Source of the DNA: JAOBAU01 sp034667465
Lineage (GTDB): Bacteria; Acidobacteriota; Thermoanaerobaculia; Gp7-AA8
Direction of reading: 5' to 3'
Assembly: GCA_034667465.1 (NCBI GenBank)
Contig: JAXDJV010000022.1
Location: 1 to 64,000 of the forward strand
DNA: 64,000 bases
Made by a program: the position numbers and the translations under genes. The notes beneath the pieces are model-generated. The model saw only the letters and a program-made list of their open reading frames with translations, was not told where the DNA came from and did no database searches. This document shows positions 17,570 to 25,677 of this stretch, piece after piece. Within the stretch, counting starts at the first letter, position 1. Every line of letters begins with the position of its first letter.

Positions 17570-18727
17570 TCATCCCGCGAAGCGATGCGCGAGCGTTTCC
17601 CGCAGCCCGGTCCAGGCCGGCGGCGCGCCACGCTGTACGACCAGACGCAGCAGCTCCGCGGCACACCACGCCGAGTAGACGTAGATCATCGCCTCGCGCC
17701 AGTCCGGAACGACGAACTGAATGAGCCAGAAGACGAAGAGCACGAGCGCTTCGTGGAACTTGAGCTGCAGGTTCAGCAGCAGCAGGAAGCCAAGGAAGCT
17801 CTGCAGAATCGTGAGCAGAATTTCCTGCCGCTGATGGGCGTCGAAGTTCAGCGCGCGCAGTTCGCCGGCGCTGATGGCGAGGACGATCGGGATCATCGCT
17901 GCGAGGATCGTCCACTGATTGATGTTGGACGAGACCATGTTCATCAGCGCGACGTTCGCGGTGCGGACTTTCCTCGCCCAGTAGAACGCGCTCAGTTTTT
18001 CAGGAAACTCAGAGAGGAACGGCGCGACCCACTGGACAAAGACGAAGGTCGAGACGTTCAGCGACACGGCAATGGCCAGCATCGATTCGAGGAACGGATG
18101 CGCGGAGAAATAGAGGATCGCGCCGCCGGCGAGAAAGAGAAACCAGATCGCGGCGTTCCGTTTCATTGGCGGCAACGCGAGCACTTTGCGCGGGATCGTG
18201 CCGAGGTCTTCGAGCGACTCTTCGGTCTCTTCTTTCGGCGGGATTTTCCAGAGCACCCACAGGTAGAGAATGTAGGAAGCGGTCAGCGGAACGGCGTCGA
18301 AAACCGTCAGGCTTCCTTTCCACCATATGAAGACAAAGTAGAGGATTGGGATCAGCAGCCCGAAAACTTCGACGGCGTGTTCCTGCTCGAGCTCGAGCGA
18401 GATGAACCTGCTGCCATTTCGTTTCCAGCCGAACGCCGCCGCGACGAAATAGATCATCGGCCAGCCGAGGCCGACGAGCAGGCGGAGGCTGCCGGTGAAG
18501 TTCGCGATGGCGAGATGCGTCTGGCTCGGATCTTTCCCCGCGCTCCACGCGATGACCGCTTCGACCGCGAACTCCGGAAGCGTCTGCAGCCAGGCGAGAA
18601 TCGCCAGTGCCAGCCCCTGGGCGATCAGGAACTGCGCGGCTTCCGCTCCCCACGCGATGACGAACGCCGAGACGAGAATGCTCGGGAAGGTCCAAAGCGC
18701 AGAGAGCGAAGAGGGTTTGAGTATCAT
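17570..18727 (-). CDS. Sodium/calcium exchanger-type cation antiporter
   Basis: A 385-residue membrane protein with ten or so hydrophobic helices arranged as two halves. Each half carries an alpha-repeat-like motif with the acidic ion-binding residue: LQTLPEFAVEAVIAW in the first, and APFLSEFPEKLSAF followed by NMVSSNINQWT in the second. These match the LPE...SN pattern of CaCA exchangers. The central cytoplasmic loop is charged (IPPKEETEESLEDLG). Ion specificity is unknown. The -10-like TACAAT upstream (18748-18753, minus) may drive it. Confidence 0.75.
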   Translation of the reverse strand: MILKPSSLSALWTFPSILVSAFVIAWGAEAAQFLIAQGLALAILAWLQTLPEFAVEAVIAWSAGKDPSQTHLAIANFTGSLRLLVGLGWPMIYFVAAAFGWKRNGSRFISLELEQEHAVEVFGLLIPILYFVFIWWKGSLTVFDAVPLTASYILYLWVLWKIPPKEETEESLEDLGTIPRKVLALPPMKRNAAIWFLFLAGGAILYFSAHPFLESMLAIAVSLNVSTFVFVQWVAPFLSEFPEKLSAFYWARKVRTANVALMNMVSSNINQWTILAAMIPIVLAISAGELRALNFDAHQRQEILLTILQSFLGFLLLLNLQLKFHEALVLFVFWLIQFVVPDWREAMIYVYSAWCAAELLRLVVQRGAPPAWTGLRETLAHRFAG

Positions 18728-18754
18728 GCCCGCCTGAAAGTGCGCGCATTGTAG

Positions 18755-19471
18755 ATGAAGACCATCGGCAGCCGGCACAACCCGCTTTTCAAGCGAATCC
18801 GCGAAGCGATTCGCGATCACGCCGGCGAGCTGGTGCTCGAAGGACCGAAGCAAATTCGCGATGCGCTCGCTGCGGGCTGGACGCCAATCGCGACGATCAC
18901 GCGCGGCACGTCGCCCGATTTTCCCGATGCGGTCTCATTCGAAGCGAAAGCGTTCGATGCGCTCGCCGACACGCGCACGTCGCAGGGCGTGCTCGCACTC
19001 TTCGCGCGTCCGCAATTCGATGCGAGTGCGCTCTTTGCGCGGCGCGACTCGATCATCGTCGCGCTCGATGCCGTGCAGGATCCGGGAAACGTCGGCACGA
19101 TCGTCCGGCTTGCAGCCGCGTTCGATGCAGCGGGCGTCGCACTTCTTCCCGGCAGCGCCGATCCGTTCGGACCGAAAGCGTTGCGCGCATCGGCCGGCGC
19201 CGCGCTGAACGTCGCGCTGGCGAACGTCACCGCTCGCGAATTGCTCGATACCGCGCTGCCGATTTTTGCAGCAGACGGCAGAGGCGTGGCGATCGAGCCG
19301 CCTGCGAGCGCAGCGATCCTCATTTTCGGCAACGAAGGAAACGGCGTGTCGGACGAGTTGCGCGAACGTGCAACTCTCATCGCCGTCGCGACTTCCGGAC
19401 GTGTCGAATCTTTGAATGTGGCAGCGTCAGCGGCAATCCTGCTGAGCCGCAGTTTTGCGACAAGGCATTGA
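18755..19471 (+). CDS. SpoU/TrmH-family RNA 2'-O-methyltransferase
   Basis: A 238-residue protein. The N-terminal substrate-binding domain (ELVLEGPKQIRDAL) is followed by a SPOUT knot domain. All three SPOUT motifs are visible: LDAVQDPGNVGTIVRLAAAFDAAGVALLPGS, ILIFGNEGNGVSDEL, and VESLNVAASAAILL. Such enzymes methylate ribose 2'-OH in rRNA or tRNA using S-adenosylmethionine; the target nucleotide cannot be stated. It is divergent from the antiporter gene. Confidence 0.9.
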   Translation: MKTIGSRHNPLFKRIREAIRDHAGELVLEGPKQIRDALAAGWTPIATITRGTSPDFPDAVSFEAKAFDALADTRTSQGVLALFARPQFDASALFARRDSIIVALDAVQDPGNVGTIVRLAAAFDAAGVALLPGSADPFGPKALRASAGAALNVALANVTARELLDTALPIFAADGRGVAIEPPASAAILIFGNEGNGVSDELRERATLIAVATSGRVESLNVAASAAILLSRSFATRH

Positions 19472-19484
19472 TCATGCTCCAGCG

Positions 19485-19829
19485 GTGAGCGTGACCGACG
19501 AGTTTCGTGAGCTGCAACGCGAATATCTGATCGACGTCCGCCAGAAGGTGTCGGCGATCCGGCAGCACGGTCGCGCGCTCGGCGCTGATTTCAAGGAATC
19601 GTTCCCGCGGCTGCTCTTTCTCGCACATCAGTTGAAAGGTTCCGGCGGTTCGTTCGGCTTTCCGCGCATCACCGAGCTCGCGCAGAGGATGAGCCGCGAG
19701 TTGTCGCAATTCCTCAACGACGAAGTGGCCGCGCGGCCGACGCCCGACGATCTGGCGTCGAAGCTCGACGGCATCTCCAGCGAGCTGGAGTCGGAAGTCG
19801 CGAGCGCGCAGCTGTCGGTGACGGCGTAA
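19485..19829 (+). CDS. Hpt-domain phosphotransfer protein
   Basis: About 114 residues. The sequence LLFLAHQLKGSGGSFGFPRI holds the phospho-accepting histidine in the Hpt consensus HxLKGSxxxxG. The rest is a four-helix bundle pattern. It has no kinase or receiver domain, so it would relay phosphate between separate partners not found in the window. GTG 19485 was chosen because it avoids overlap with the methyltransferase gene; GTG 19491 is also possible. Confidence 0.75.
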   Translation: MSVTDEFRELQREYLIDVRQKVSAIRQHGRALGADFKESFPRLLFLAHQLKGSGGSFGFPRITELAQRMSRELSQFLNDEVAARPTPDDLASKLDGISSELESEVASAQLSVTA

Positions 19830-19841
19830 GATCGCCGCCGA

Positions 19842-20669
19842 ATGTCGGGCACAGGAAAACTCCTCATCGTCGGCACGCCGATCGGCAACCTCTCCGACTT
19901 TCCACCGCGCGCAGTCGAAGCACTCAAATCGGCCGACCTCATCCTCTGCGAGGACACGCGGCACACGCGAAAGCTGCTCACGCATTTCGGCATCGAGCGG
20001 CCGGTCGACAGCTTCCACGAGCACAACGAGGATGAGAAAGCGGAGACGTTCGCGAATCGCATCGCACGCGGCGAGATCGTCGCGCTCGTCAGTGACGCCG
20101 GCATGCCGCTGGTCTCCGATCCCGGCTATCGACTGGTGCGAATCGCGCGCGAACGTCAACTGGTTGTCGAACCGATTCCCGGTCCGTTCGCCGGCGTCGT
20201 CGCTCTCGTCGCGTCCGGGATTGCTCCGCTCCCTTTCACATTCCTCGGCTTCACTCCACATCGTCACGAAGCGCGTCTCGATTTCTATCGGACGATGGCG
20301 GAGCTCGGTCACACCGCGGTCGTCTACGAGTCGCCGGAACGGGTCGTCGTTTCACTCGAAGACGCGCTCAGCGTGGTCGGCGACGTCGAAGTTACGATGG
20401 CGCGCGAGCTGACGAAGCTGCACGAGGAGTTGCTGAACGGAACCGTCAGTGAGCTGCTCGCGAATCTGCGCGAACGGGATCGTGTCTACGGCGAGATCAC
20501 GCTGGTCTTCGGCGCTGCGAAATCGCGCGGCGATGAAGCGTCCCCCGAGGAACTGAAGGCGGAGTTTCAGCGGCTGCGCGATGAAGGAATGCGACGCAAC
20601 GACGCGGTGAAACTGATCGCCGAGAAGTTCGGCCTTCGCAAGAACGATGTCTACCGGCTGTTGTTGTGA
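19842..20669 (+). CDS. rsmI: 16S rRNA (cytidine1402-2'-O)-methyltransferase RsmI
   Basis: A 275-residue enzyme of the tetrapyrrole-methylase fold. Motifs: LLIVGTPIGNLSDFPPRA at the start, LCEDTRHTRKLL, HEHNEDEKA, LVSDAGMPLVSDPGYRLV, and VYESPERV. The C-terminal helical part ends in GLRKNDVYRLLL. It modifies the ribosomal decoding centre. It converges on pgsA, and the two genes overlap by 19 bp at their 3' ends. A TAAGAT box lies 8 nt before the ATG, hinting at a very short leader. Confidence 0.95.
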   Translation: MSGTGKLLIVGTPIGNLSDFPPRAVEALKSADLILCEDTRHTRKLLTHFGIERPVDSFHEHNEDEKAETFANRIARGEIVALVSDAGMPLVSDPGYRLVRIARERQLVVEPIPGPFAGVVALVASGIAPLPFTFLGFTPHRHEARLDFYRTMAELGHTAVVYESPERVVVSLEDALSVVGDVEVTMARELTKLHEELLNGTVSELLANLRERDRVYGEITLVFGAAKSRGDEASPEELKAEFQRLRDEGMRRNDAVKLIAEKFGLRKNDVYRLLL

Positions 20670-21298
20670 GGCCGGAGCACGGCGCGCGAAAATTTCACGA
20701 AGTAGTCGACGCCGCTGACGAGCGCGAAGAGCATCACGACCCACAACGCAAGCTTGCCGACGAAGCGAAATTCGCCGAGCTGATAGCCGACGATCAGCAG
20801 CGAGATCGCGACAACCTGCGAGATCGTTTTCGTTTTCCCAAGCTGTGACGCGGCGATCGTCACGCCCTGCTGCGACGCAATCGATCGCAGTCCTGAAACG
20901 GCGAACTCGCGGCCGATGATGATGACGATCATCCACGCCGGGACATGCTTCGGATCGAGCTCGACGAGCGAGATGAAGGCGGCGGTCATCAGCAGTTTGT
21001 CGGCGATCGGATCGAGGAGCGCTCCGAGTCGCGTCATCTTGTTGAAGCGTCGCGCGAAGTAGCCGTCGAGAAAATCGGTGATCGCCGCAAAGAGAAAAAT
21101 GCCGAGGCCGACGAATTCGCTGCCGGAGAATTTCGTGAGCAGGACGACGACGAGAAACGGGACGAGAAAAATGCGCAGCAGGGTCAGCGAGTTCGGGAGA
21201 TTCCAGATCTCGTAGCTGAAGTCTTCCTGCGGTTCTTCGACCCTTCGCATGTCCGGCTCGAGTGGAGCGGGTGCGAGGTCGGACTGGGAAACTGCCAT
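20651..21298 (-). CDS. pgsA: CDP-diacylglycerol-glycerol-3-phosphate 3-phosphatidyltransferase
   Basis: A 215-residue membrane enzyme making phosphatidylglycerophosphate. The CDP-alcohol phosphotransferase signature is complete: DGYFAR, eight residues, G, then LLDPIADK. The N-terminus NLPNSLTLLRIFLVPFLVV and the GREFAVSGLRSIA loop are typical of PgsA. An extra hydrophilic N-terminus of about 30 residues precedes the domain. ATG 21298 was chosen; longer in-frame extensions run into the tRNA promoter region. Confidence 0.92.
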   Translation of the reverse strand: MAVSQSDLAPAPLEPDMRRVEEPQEDFSYEIWNLPNSLTLLRIFLVPFLVVVLLTKFSGSEFVGLGIFLFAAITDFLDGYFARRFNKMTRLGALLDPIADKLLMTAAFISLVELDPKHVPAWMIVIIIGREFAVSGLRSIASQQGVTIAASQLGKTKTISQVVAISLLIVGYQLGEFRFVGKLALWVVMLFALVSGVDYFVKFSRAVLRPHNNSR

Positions 21299-21395
21299 GC
21301 GGGATTTCCTGGGTTTCTCGGCTCGCGTTCGGCCCGCAGCATATTCGGTTTGCGCGGGTGTTGGAAGGGCGAGCGCGGAATAAGAATCGCCGCGA

Positions 21396-21423
21396 TTGAC
21401 ATTCCGCAACCTGTCGTTAGAAT
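21396..21423 (+). promoter_or_regulatory. Sigma70-type promoter of tRNA-Leu
   Basis: TTGACA (21396-21401) and TAGAAT (21418-21423) are separated by 16 bp. The start of transcription would fall about 12 bp before the mature tRNA. This is the best -35/-10 pair found in the window. Confidence 0.8.
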
Positions 21424-21442
21424 CGCGATCCCTGCCTGAAAT

Positions 21443-21546
<104 letters not shown>

Positions 21547-21608
21547 CGTTGGTTGGCATAGCCTGCACCACGTGCGGCTCCTCCGTGGTTCCTTTAGCGC
21601 GGATTCCT

Positions 21609-22001
21609 TTAGTGCGGGTTCACTTCGTAGCTGGCCAGCAGGTGCGCTAATCCTCCGCTGAACACTGCGTAGATTGCTGGTCTTGTCCACGGCCTCGCTA
21701 AATTCGCCATCCACGGTTCCGTGAAGAACGCCGCGAGAAAGAGAAACGGCGCGGCGATGATCGCGATCGAGCCAATCGTCTGCAACACGCGCGACGCCAC
21801 CCTGATACGCGGCGTTGCATAGATGCCCAGCGCGAGATTCAACACCGCGCTCAACATCAGATAGATGTGATCGGAACGGAAGAGCATCCGCTGCGCGTCG
21901 CTCATGCCGCGGAGATGGCCGTACATCCGATCCATGTATTGACCGGTGCCGAGGAAGACGAGAAGCATCGTGATGCCGACGATGCGGTGAACGGTCCGCA
22001 T
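21609..22001 (-). CDS. Small membrane protein of unknown function
   Basis: A 130-residue protein with four predicted membrane helices (about 7-22, 47-62, 74-95, 108-125). The loop DRMYGHLRGMSDAQRMLFRSDHIY is the most distinctive segment. I did not recognise a family. It lies 27 bp after the ZapB-like gene and may be the last gene of the pheT group. Confidence 0.65.
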   Translation of the reverse strand: MRTVHRIVGITMLLVFLGTGQYMDRMYGHLRGMSDAQRMLFRSDHIYLMLSAVLNLALGIYATPRIRVASRVLQTIGSIAIIAAPFLFLAAFFTEPWMANLARPWTRPAIYAVFSGGLAHLLASYEVNPH

Positions 22002-22028
22002 ACCGGCATCGTAACGCGCGGCCCTGAT

Positions 22029-22352
22029 TTACTCGGCCGTTTCGTCCGTCGTTTCGTCGAGCGACTCGAGGTTCGCGAGGATCGATTCGATCCGATCGCG
22101 GATCTCGCTCCGCTCTTTCCTGAAGCGGTCGTATTCCTCTTCGACGGCGCCCAGACGATCGGACGTGTCGCTCTGCTCGCGCAGCTTCGACTCCGCATCA
22201 TCGAGACGCGCTTTCAGTGAGTCGCGCTCGCGGCGCAGCTCCTGAATCGTCGTGATCGCCTTCTCGACGCGATCCGTGAGGCGCGCGAGGATTTCTGCTT
22301 CTTCCGTATTTGCGAGCGACATCTGCTCGACGTCTTTGTTCTTTTTGTTCAC
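22029..22352 (-). CDS. ZapB-like coiled-coil protein
   Basis: A 107-residue protein that is almost entirely charged coiled coil: ILARLTDRVEKAITTIQELR, then RDSLKARLDDAESKLREQ and a second helix. The tail is acidic. Its size and its place right after pheT fit the ZapA/ZapB-type cell-division coiled coils often encoded there. That role is inferred from position and composition, not from a specific motif. Confidence 0.65.
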   Translation of the reverse strand: MNKKNKDVEQMSLANTEEAEILARLTDRVEKAITTIQELRRERDSLKARLDDAESKLREQSDTSDRLGAVEEEYDRFRKERSEIRDRIESILANLESLDETTDETAE

Positions 22353-22361
22353 AGGGTTCTC

Positions 22362-24383
22362 CTAAAGCAGTTTCACCGGCAGCGACTCGGCCAGACGCGA
22401 CGCGAGTTGCTGCTGCCATTGCGCGACTTCATCCTGCGTCAGCGAACGGTCGAACGCCTGATACCACATGCCGAGCGTCGTTTTGATGAGGTTCTCTTCG
22501 CCGTCCGGAACGAACCGGTCGCGCAGTCCGACCTCGTGCAGATGCGGGATGTCCATCGCATGGATGGTGTCGATCAGTTTTTGATATTCGAGCTCACGCG
22601 CGTGCATCAGTCCGAGCACCATCGGGATGCCGGGGAAGCGCGCGACCGGAGCCATCTTCCAATCCGTTTGCGACACGAGCAGTGCTTCGATGTCGAGCTC
22701 CGCTGCCGCTACTTCACCTTTGATGCCGAAGCGCGCGAGGATCTCAGCCGACAGAAATCCGAGCGTCGCCACTTCCCGCTCGCCCGCCCGCGCGACCGAT
22801 CGCTTCCCTTTCTTCAGCCACTCGCGATCGCTCACGTCGAACGTCAGCGGAACATGCATCTTCTGCGCGATCTGCTCGACGATTCCTTTGATGTCGAAGA
22901 AATCGACGGGACGTTTCGCGTCGCCCCAGTGCGCGCCGATGGAACCGAACATGACGATCGCGACGCGGCGCCGTTCACGCACGCTTTCGCCGGCGCGGTG
23001 ATACGTCCGCCCGACTTCGAACAGCGCGCCGTCGCGCGTTCCGTACGAGCGATTGAAGACGACCGTCTCGAGCAATCCCGGCAGCAGCGACAGTCGCATC
23101 GCACCGAGGTTTTCGGTGAGTGCGTTCGTGATCGCAAGCGCGCGCTCATCCGAAAAGAGCGGATTGAGCTCCGGGTGAATGAACGAGTAGTTGATCGCCT
23201 CGGCGAGTCCGCAGCCGGCGAGGATCGTCCGGATCTCATCCTCGGCGACGTCTTCCGGTTCGCGACGCGCATCGCCGGTGGTGACGCGCGGCAACTCCGC
23301 CGGAACTTTGTTCAGTCCGAAGAAGCGAAGCACTTCTTCGATGAGATCCATCTCTTCGTGAATGTCGCCGCGGTACGTCGGCACGATGACGTCGATGCCG
23401 TCCGCCGCCGTCGATGCGCTGAAGCCGAGACGGCGGAAAAGCTCGAGCGCGTAACCGATGCCGATGACGCCGCCGGACGCGGCGTGCAGCCGCTCGGTGC
23501 GCAAACGCAAACGTTCCGGCTCGGTCGGTTTCGCGATTACGTCAATCAACTCCTCGCGCGTGCCGCCTGCGTATTCAAGGATGAGACTCGCAGCGAGCTC
23601 GATGGCGTGCACGGTGTCGTTCGGATCGACACGCCGCTCGAAGCGATACGACGCATCGGTTTTGATTCCGAGCCGCCGCGCGGTGCGACGAATGAACGTC
23701 GGCTCGAACCACGCGCATTCGAGGACGAGATCGCGCGTGGTGTCACCGATCTCGCTCTCCGCACCGCCGATGATTCCGCCGAGACCGACCGAACGTTTGC
23801 CATCGGCGATGACGACCGTGTCGACGTCGATCTTTCGCGTCTCGCCGTCGAGACTGCGAATCGTTTCGTTCGCATTGCCGCGGCGGACGATCAGCGTCGC
23901 ATCGGCGAGCTTCGCGAGATCGTACGCGTGGAGCGGATGTCCGATGCCGAGCATCACGTAGTTGGTGACGTCGACGACGTTGTTGATCGAGCGGAGTCCG
24001 ACCGCTTCGAGCCGGCGACGCACGATCTCCGGCGACGGCTTGATCGAGACGCCGCGGATGACGGTCGCGCTGAAGCGGCGACACATTTCGGGTGCATCGA
24101 TGCGAACGGTGACGCTGCCGCTGCCGGTCGCTGCCGCGTTCGGCACCGACACATCGACGCGCACTTCACGGCCAAGCGCCGCGGCCAGTTCGCGCGCCAT
24201 GCCGAGGTGCGACATCGCGTCGACGCGGTTCGTCGTGATCTCGAGATCGAAGACCGTGTCGTCGGCGTGTTGCTCGACCGATTCGACGGCGTGACCGATC
24301 TCCGTGAACCGTGTCGCGAGGTCGTCATCGGACAGGTCCGTGAGATCGATGTAGTCGCCAAGCCAGTCGCGGGAAAGCTTCAT
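22362..24383 (-). CDS. pheT: Phenylalanyl-tRNA synthetase beta subunit, short form
   Basis: A 673-residue protein. The N-terminus (MKLSRDWLGDYIDLTDLSDD) leads directly into LEITTNRVDAMSHLGMARELAA. The OB-fold tRNA-binding domain that normally occupies about residues 40-150 of PheT (usual length about 790) is therefore absent. The B3/B4 editing domain (NVVDVTNYVMLGIGHPLHAYD), B5, the catalytic-like core and a C-terminal FDX-ACB domain (ARFPGIPMVLGLMHARELEYQ) are present. It charges tRNA-Phe together with PheS, which is not in the window. A -10-like TACAAT ends 9 nt before the ATG. Confidence 0.92.
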   Translation of the reverse strand: MKLSRDWLGDYIDLTDLSDDDLATRFTEIGHAVESVEQHADDTVFDLEITTNRVDAMSHLGMARELAAALGREVRVDVSVPNAAATGSGSVTVRIDAPEMCRRFSATVIRGVSIKPSPEIVRRRLEAVGLRSINNVVDVTNYVMLGIGHPLHAYDLAKLADATLIVRRGNANETIRSLDGETRKIDVDTVVIADGKRSVGLGGIIGGAESEIGDTTRDLVLECAWFEPTFIRRTARRLGIKTDASYRFERRVDPNDTVHAIELAASLILEYAGGTREELIDVIAKPTEPERLRLRTERLHAASGGVIGIGYALELFRRLGFSASTAADGIDVIVPTYRGDIHEEMDLIEEVLRFFGLNKVPAELPRVTTGDARREPEDVAEDEIRTILAGCGLAEAINYSFIHPELNPLFSDERALAITNALTENLGAMRLSLLPGLLETVVFNRSYGTRDGALFEVGRTYHRAGESVRERRRVAIVMFGSIGAHWGDAKRPVDFFDIKGIVEQIAQKMHVPLTFDVSDREWLKKGKRSVARAGEREVATLGFLSAEILARFGIKGEVAAAELDIEALLVSQTDWKMAPVARFPGIPMVLGLMHARELEYQKLIDTIHAMDIPHLHEVGLRDRFVPDGEENLIKTTLGMWYQAFDRSLTQDEVAQWQQQLASRLAESLPVKLL

Positions 24384-24459
24384 GGGGTGCGGATTGTAAA
24401 CGATGCGTTGCGGCCGTTTCGGAAGGTAGGGAAATCGTGCTGCGGCGCACTCCTCAATC

Positions 24460-25677
24460 GTGCTCTCTTCACCAACGCGCGGCGCTTCCCGCGAGCGCTC
24501 CGCGATCATACGATTGCTGTCCAATACGCGCTTCCTGCGCGTCCTCTCCTCGGCGCTGCGGCGCTTCCGTCCGATCGCAAAATTCGACGGAACAACGCTC
24601 GTCACCCGCTACGCGGATGTCGTCGAAGCGCTCCAGCGCGATGACTTCCTCGTCGCGCCGATCTACGGCGTAAAGCTCGATGCCACATACATTTCCTCAC
24701 TCCTCGGGCGCGATCGCGATGACGACTACGACCGCGAAGCGACGATGCTTCGAAGTGTGGCAAAGCGCGAGGATCTCGTCCGCATCCGACAGTTCGCAAG
24801 CACGCGAGCAAAGGATGCGATCGGACGTGTGGCATCGAACGGTCAGCTCGACATCGCTAACGACTTTTCGCGTGCGATCGCGCTCGAGCTCGCCGCCGAT
24901 TACTTCGGCCTTCGCGGTCCCGACGCCGCTTCGATGGCGCGCTGGACCCGGGACATTTTTTACGACGTCTTCCTCAACGATGCGAACGATCCCGCCGCGC
25001 ACGCAGTCGCATTGGAGTCTGCACGCGAGCTGCGCGACTACGCCAACGCGGAGATCGCGCGCAGGAAGTCTGCGAACGAATTGGCGAACGATCTTCTCGG
25101 CCGCATGCTGCTGCTGCAACGGCAGGCCGATTACGCGTGGCTCGATGACGATGCCATTCGCCGCAGCGTCTCGAATCTCGTCGTTACGTCGATCGATACG
25201 ACGTCGACCTTTCTAACGTTCGCGTTCGATGTTCTTTTTCGACGCCCGAACGAACTACGACGAGCGCAGGCTGCCGCGACATCCGACGATCTCGATGCCG
25301 TCGGTCGCTTCATCTGGGAAGCTGCACGCTTCAAACAGCCGACGCCGTATCTCTATCGCGCCGTCGCCGGCGACACGCGTCTCGGCGGCGCGACGATTCG
25401 CGGAGGAAGCCGCGTCATGTTGCTGCTGGCGTCGGCGATGTTCGATCCGGCGGTGGTGTACAAGCCGTCGGAGTTCCGCGCCGATCGCGACACGCCGTAT
25501 CTTCACTTCGGCGCCGGCGCGCATCAATGTTTCGGCGCGCAGATCAGCCGCGCGCTGATTCCGGAGCTCGCCGCGGCGCTGCTGCGGCTGCCGAATCTGC
25601 GGCGTGCGAGCGGCATCGCGTACGACGGACCATTTCCCGATCGTTTCGTGCTCGCGTTCGATCCGCCTACTTCGTGA
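24460..25677 (+). CDS. Cytochrome P450
   Basis: A protein of about 405 residues. The heme loop FGAGAHQCFGAQISRA holds the thiolate cysteine. The ExxR motif appears as WEAARFKQP, and the I-helix as VVTSIDTTST, where Thr follows Asp in the oxygen-activation site. No membrane anchor is present, so it is a soluble class I-type enzyme needing separate redox partners. Substrate is unknown. GTG 24460 is a tentative start; several later TTG/CTG codons are possible. Its 3' end overlaps the convergent solute-binding protein gene by 11 bp. Confidence 0.88.
   Translation: MLSSPTRGASRERSAIIRLLSNTRFLRVLSSALRRFRPIAKFDGTTLVTRYADVVEALQRDDFLVAPIYGVKLDATYISSLLGRDRDDDYDREATMLRSVAKREDLVRIRQFASTRAKDAIGRVASNGQLDIANDFSRAIALELAADYFGLRGPDAASMARWTRDIFYDVFLNDANDPAAHAVALESARELRDYANAEIARRKSANELANDLLGRMLLLQRQADYAWLDDDAIRRSVSNLVVTSIDTTSTFLTFAFDVLFRRPNELRRAQAAATSDDLDAVGRFIWEAARFKQPTPYLYRAVAGDTRLGGATIRGGSRVMLLLASAMFDPAVVYKPSEFRADRDTPYLHFGAGAHQCFGAQISRALIPELAAALLRLPNLRRASGIAYDGPFPDRFVLAFDPPTS

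Noticed and set aside
22407..24644. A 745-codon open frame on the plus strand opposite pheT
   Set aside because: Composition is dominated by Arg, Asp and Glu with no family resemblance; it is the antisense shadow of a GC-rich gene with strong third-position bias.
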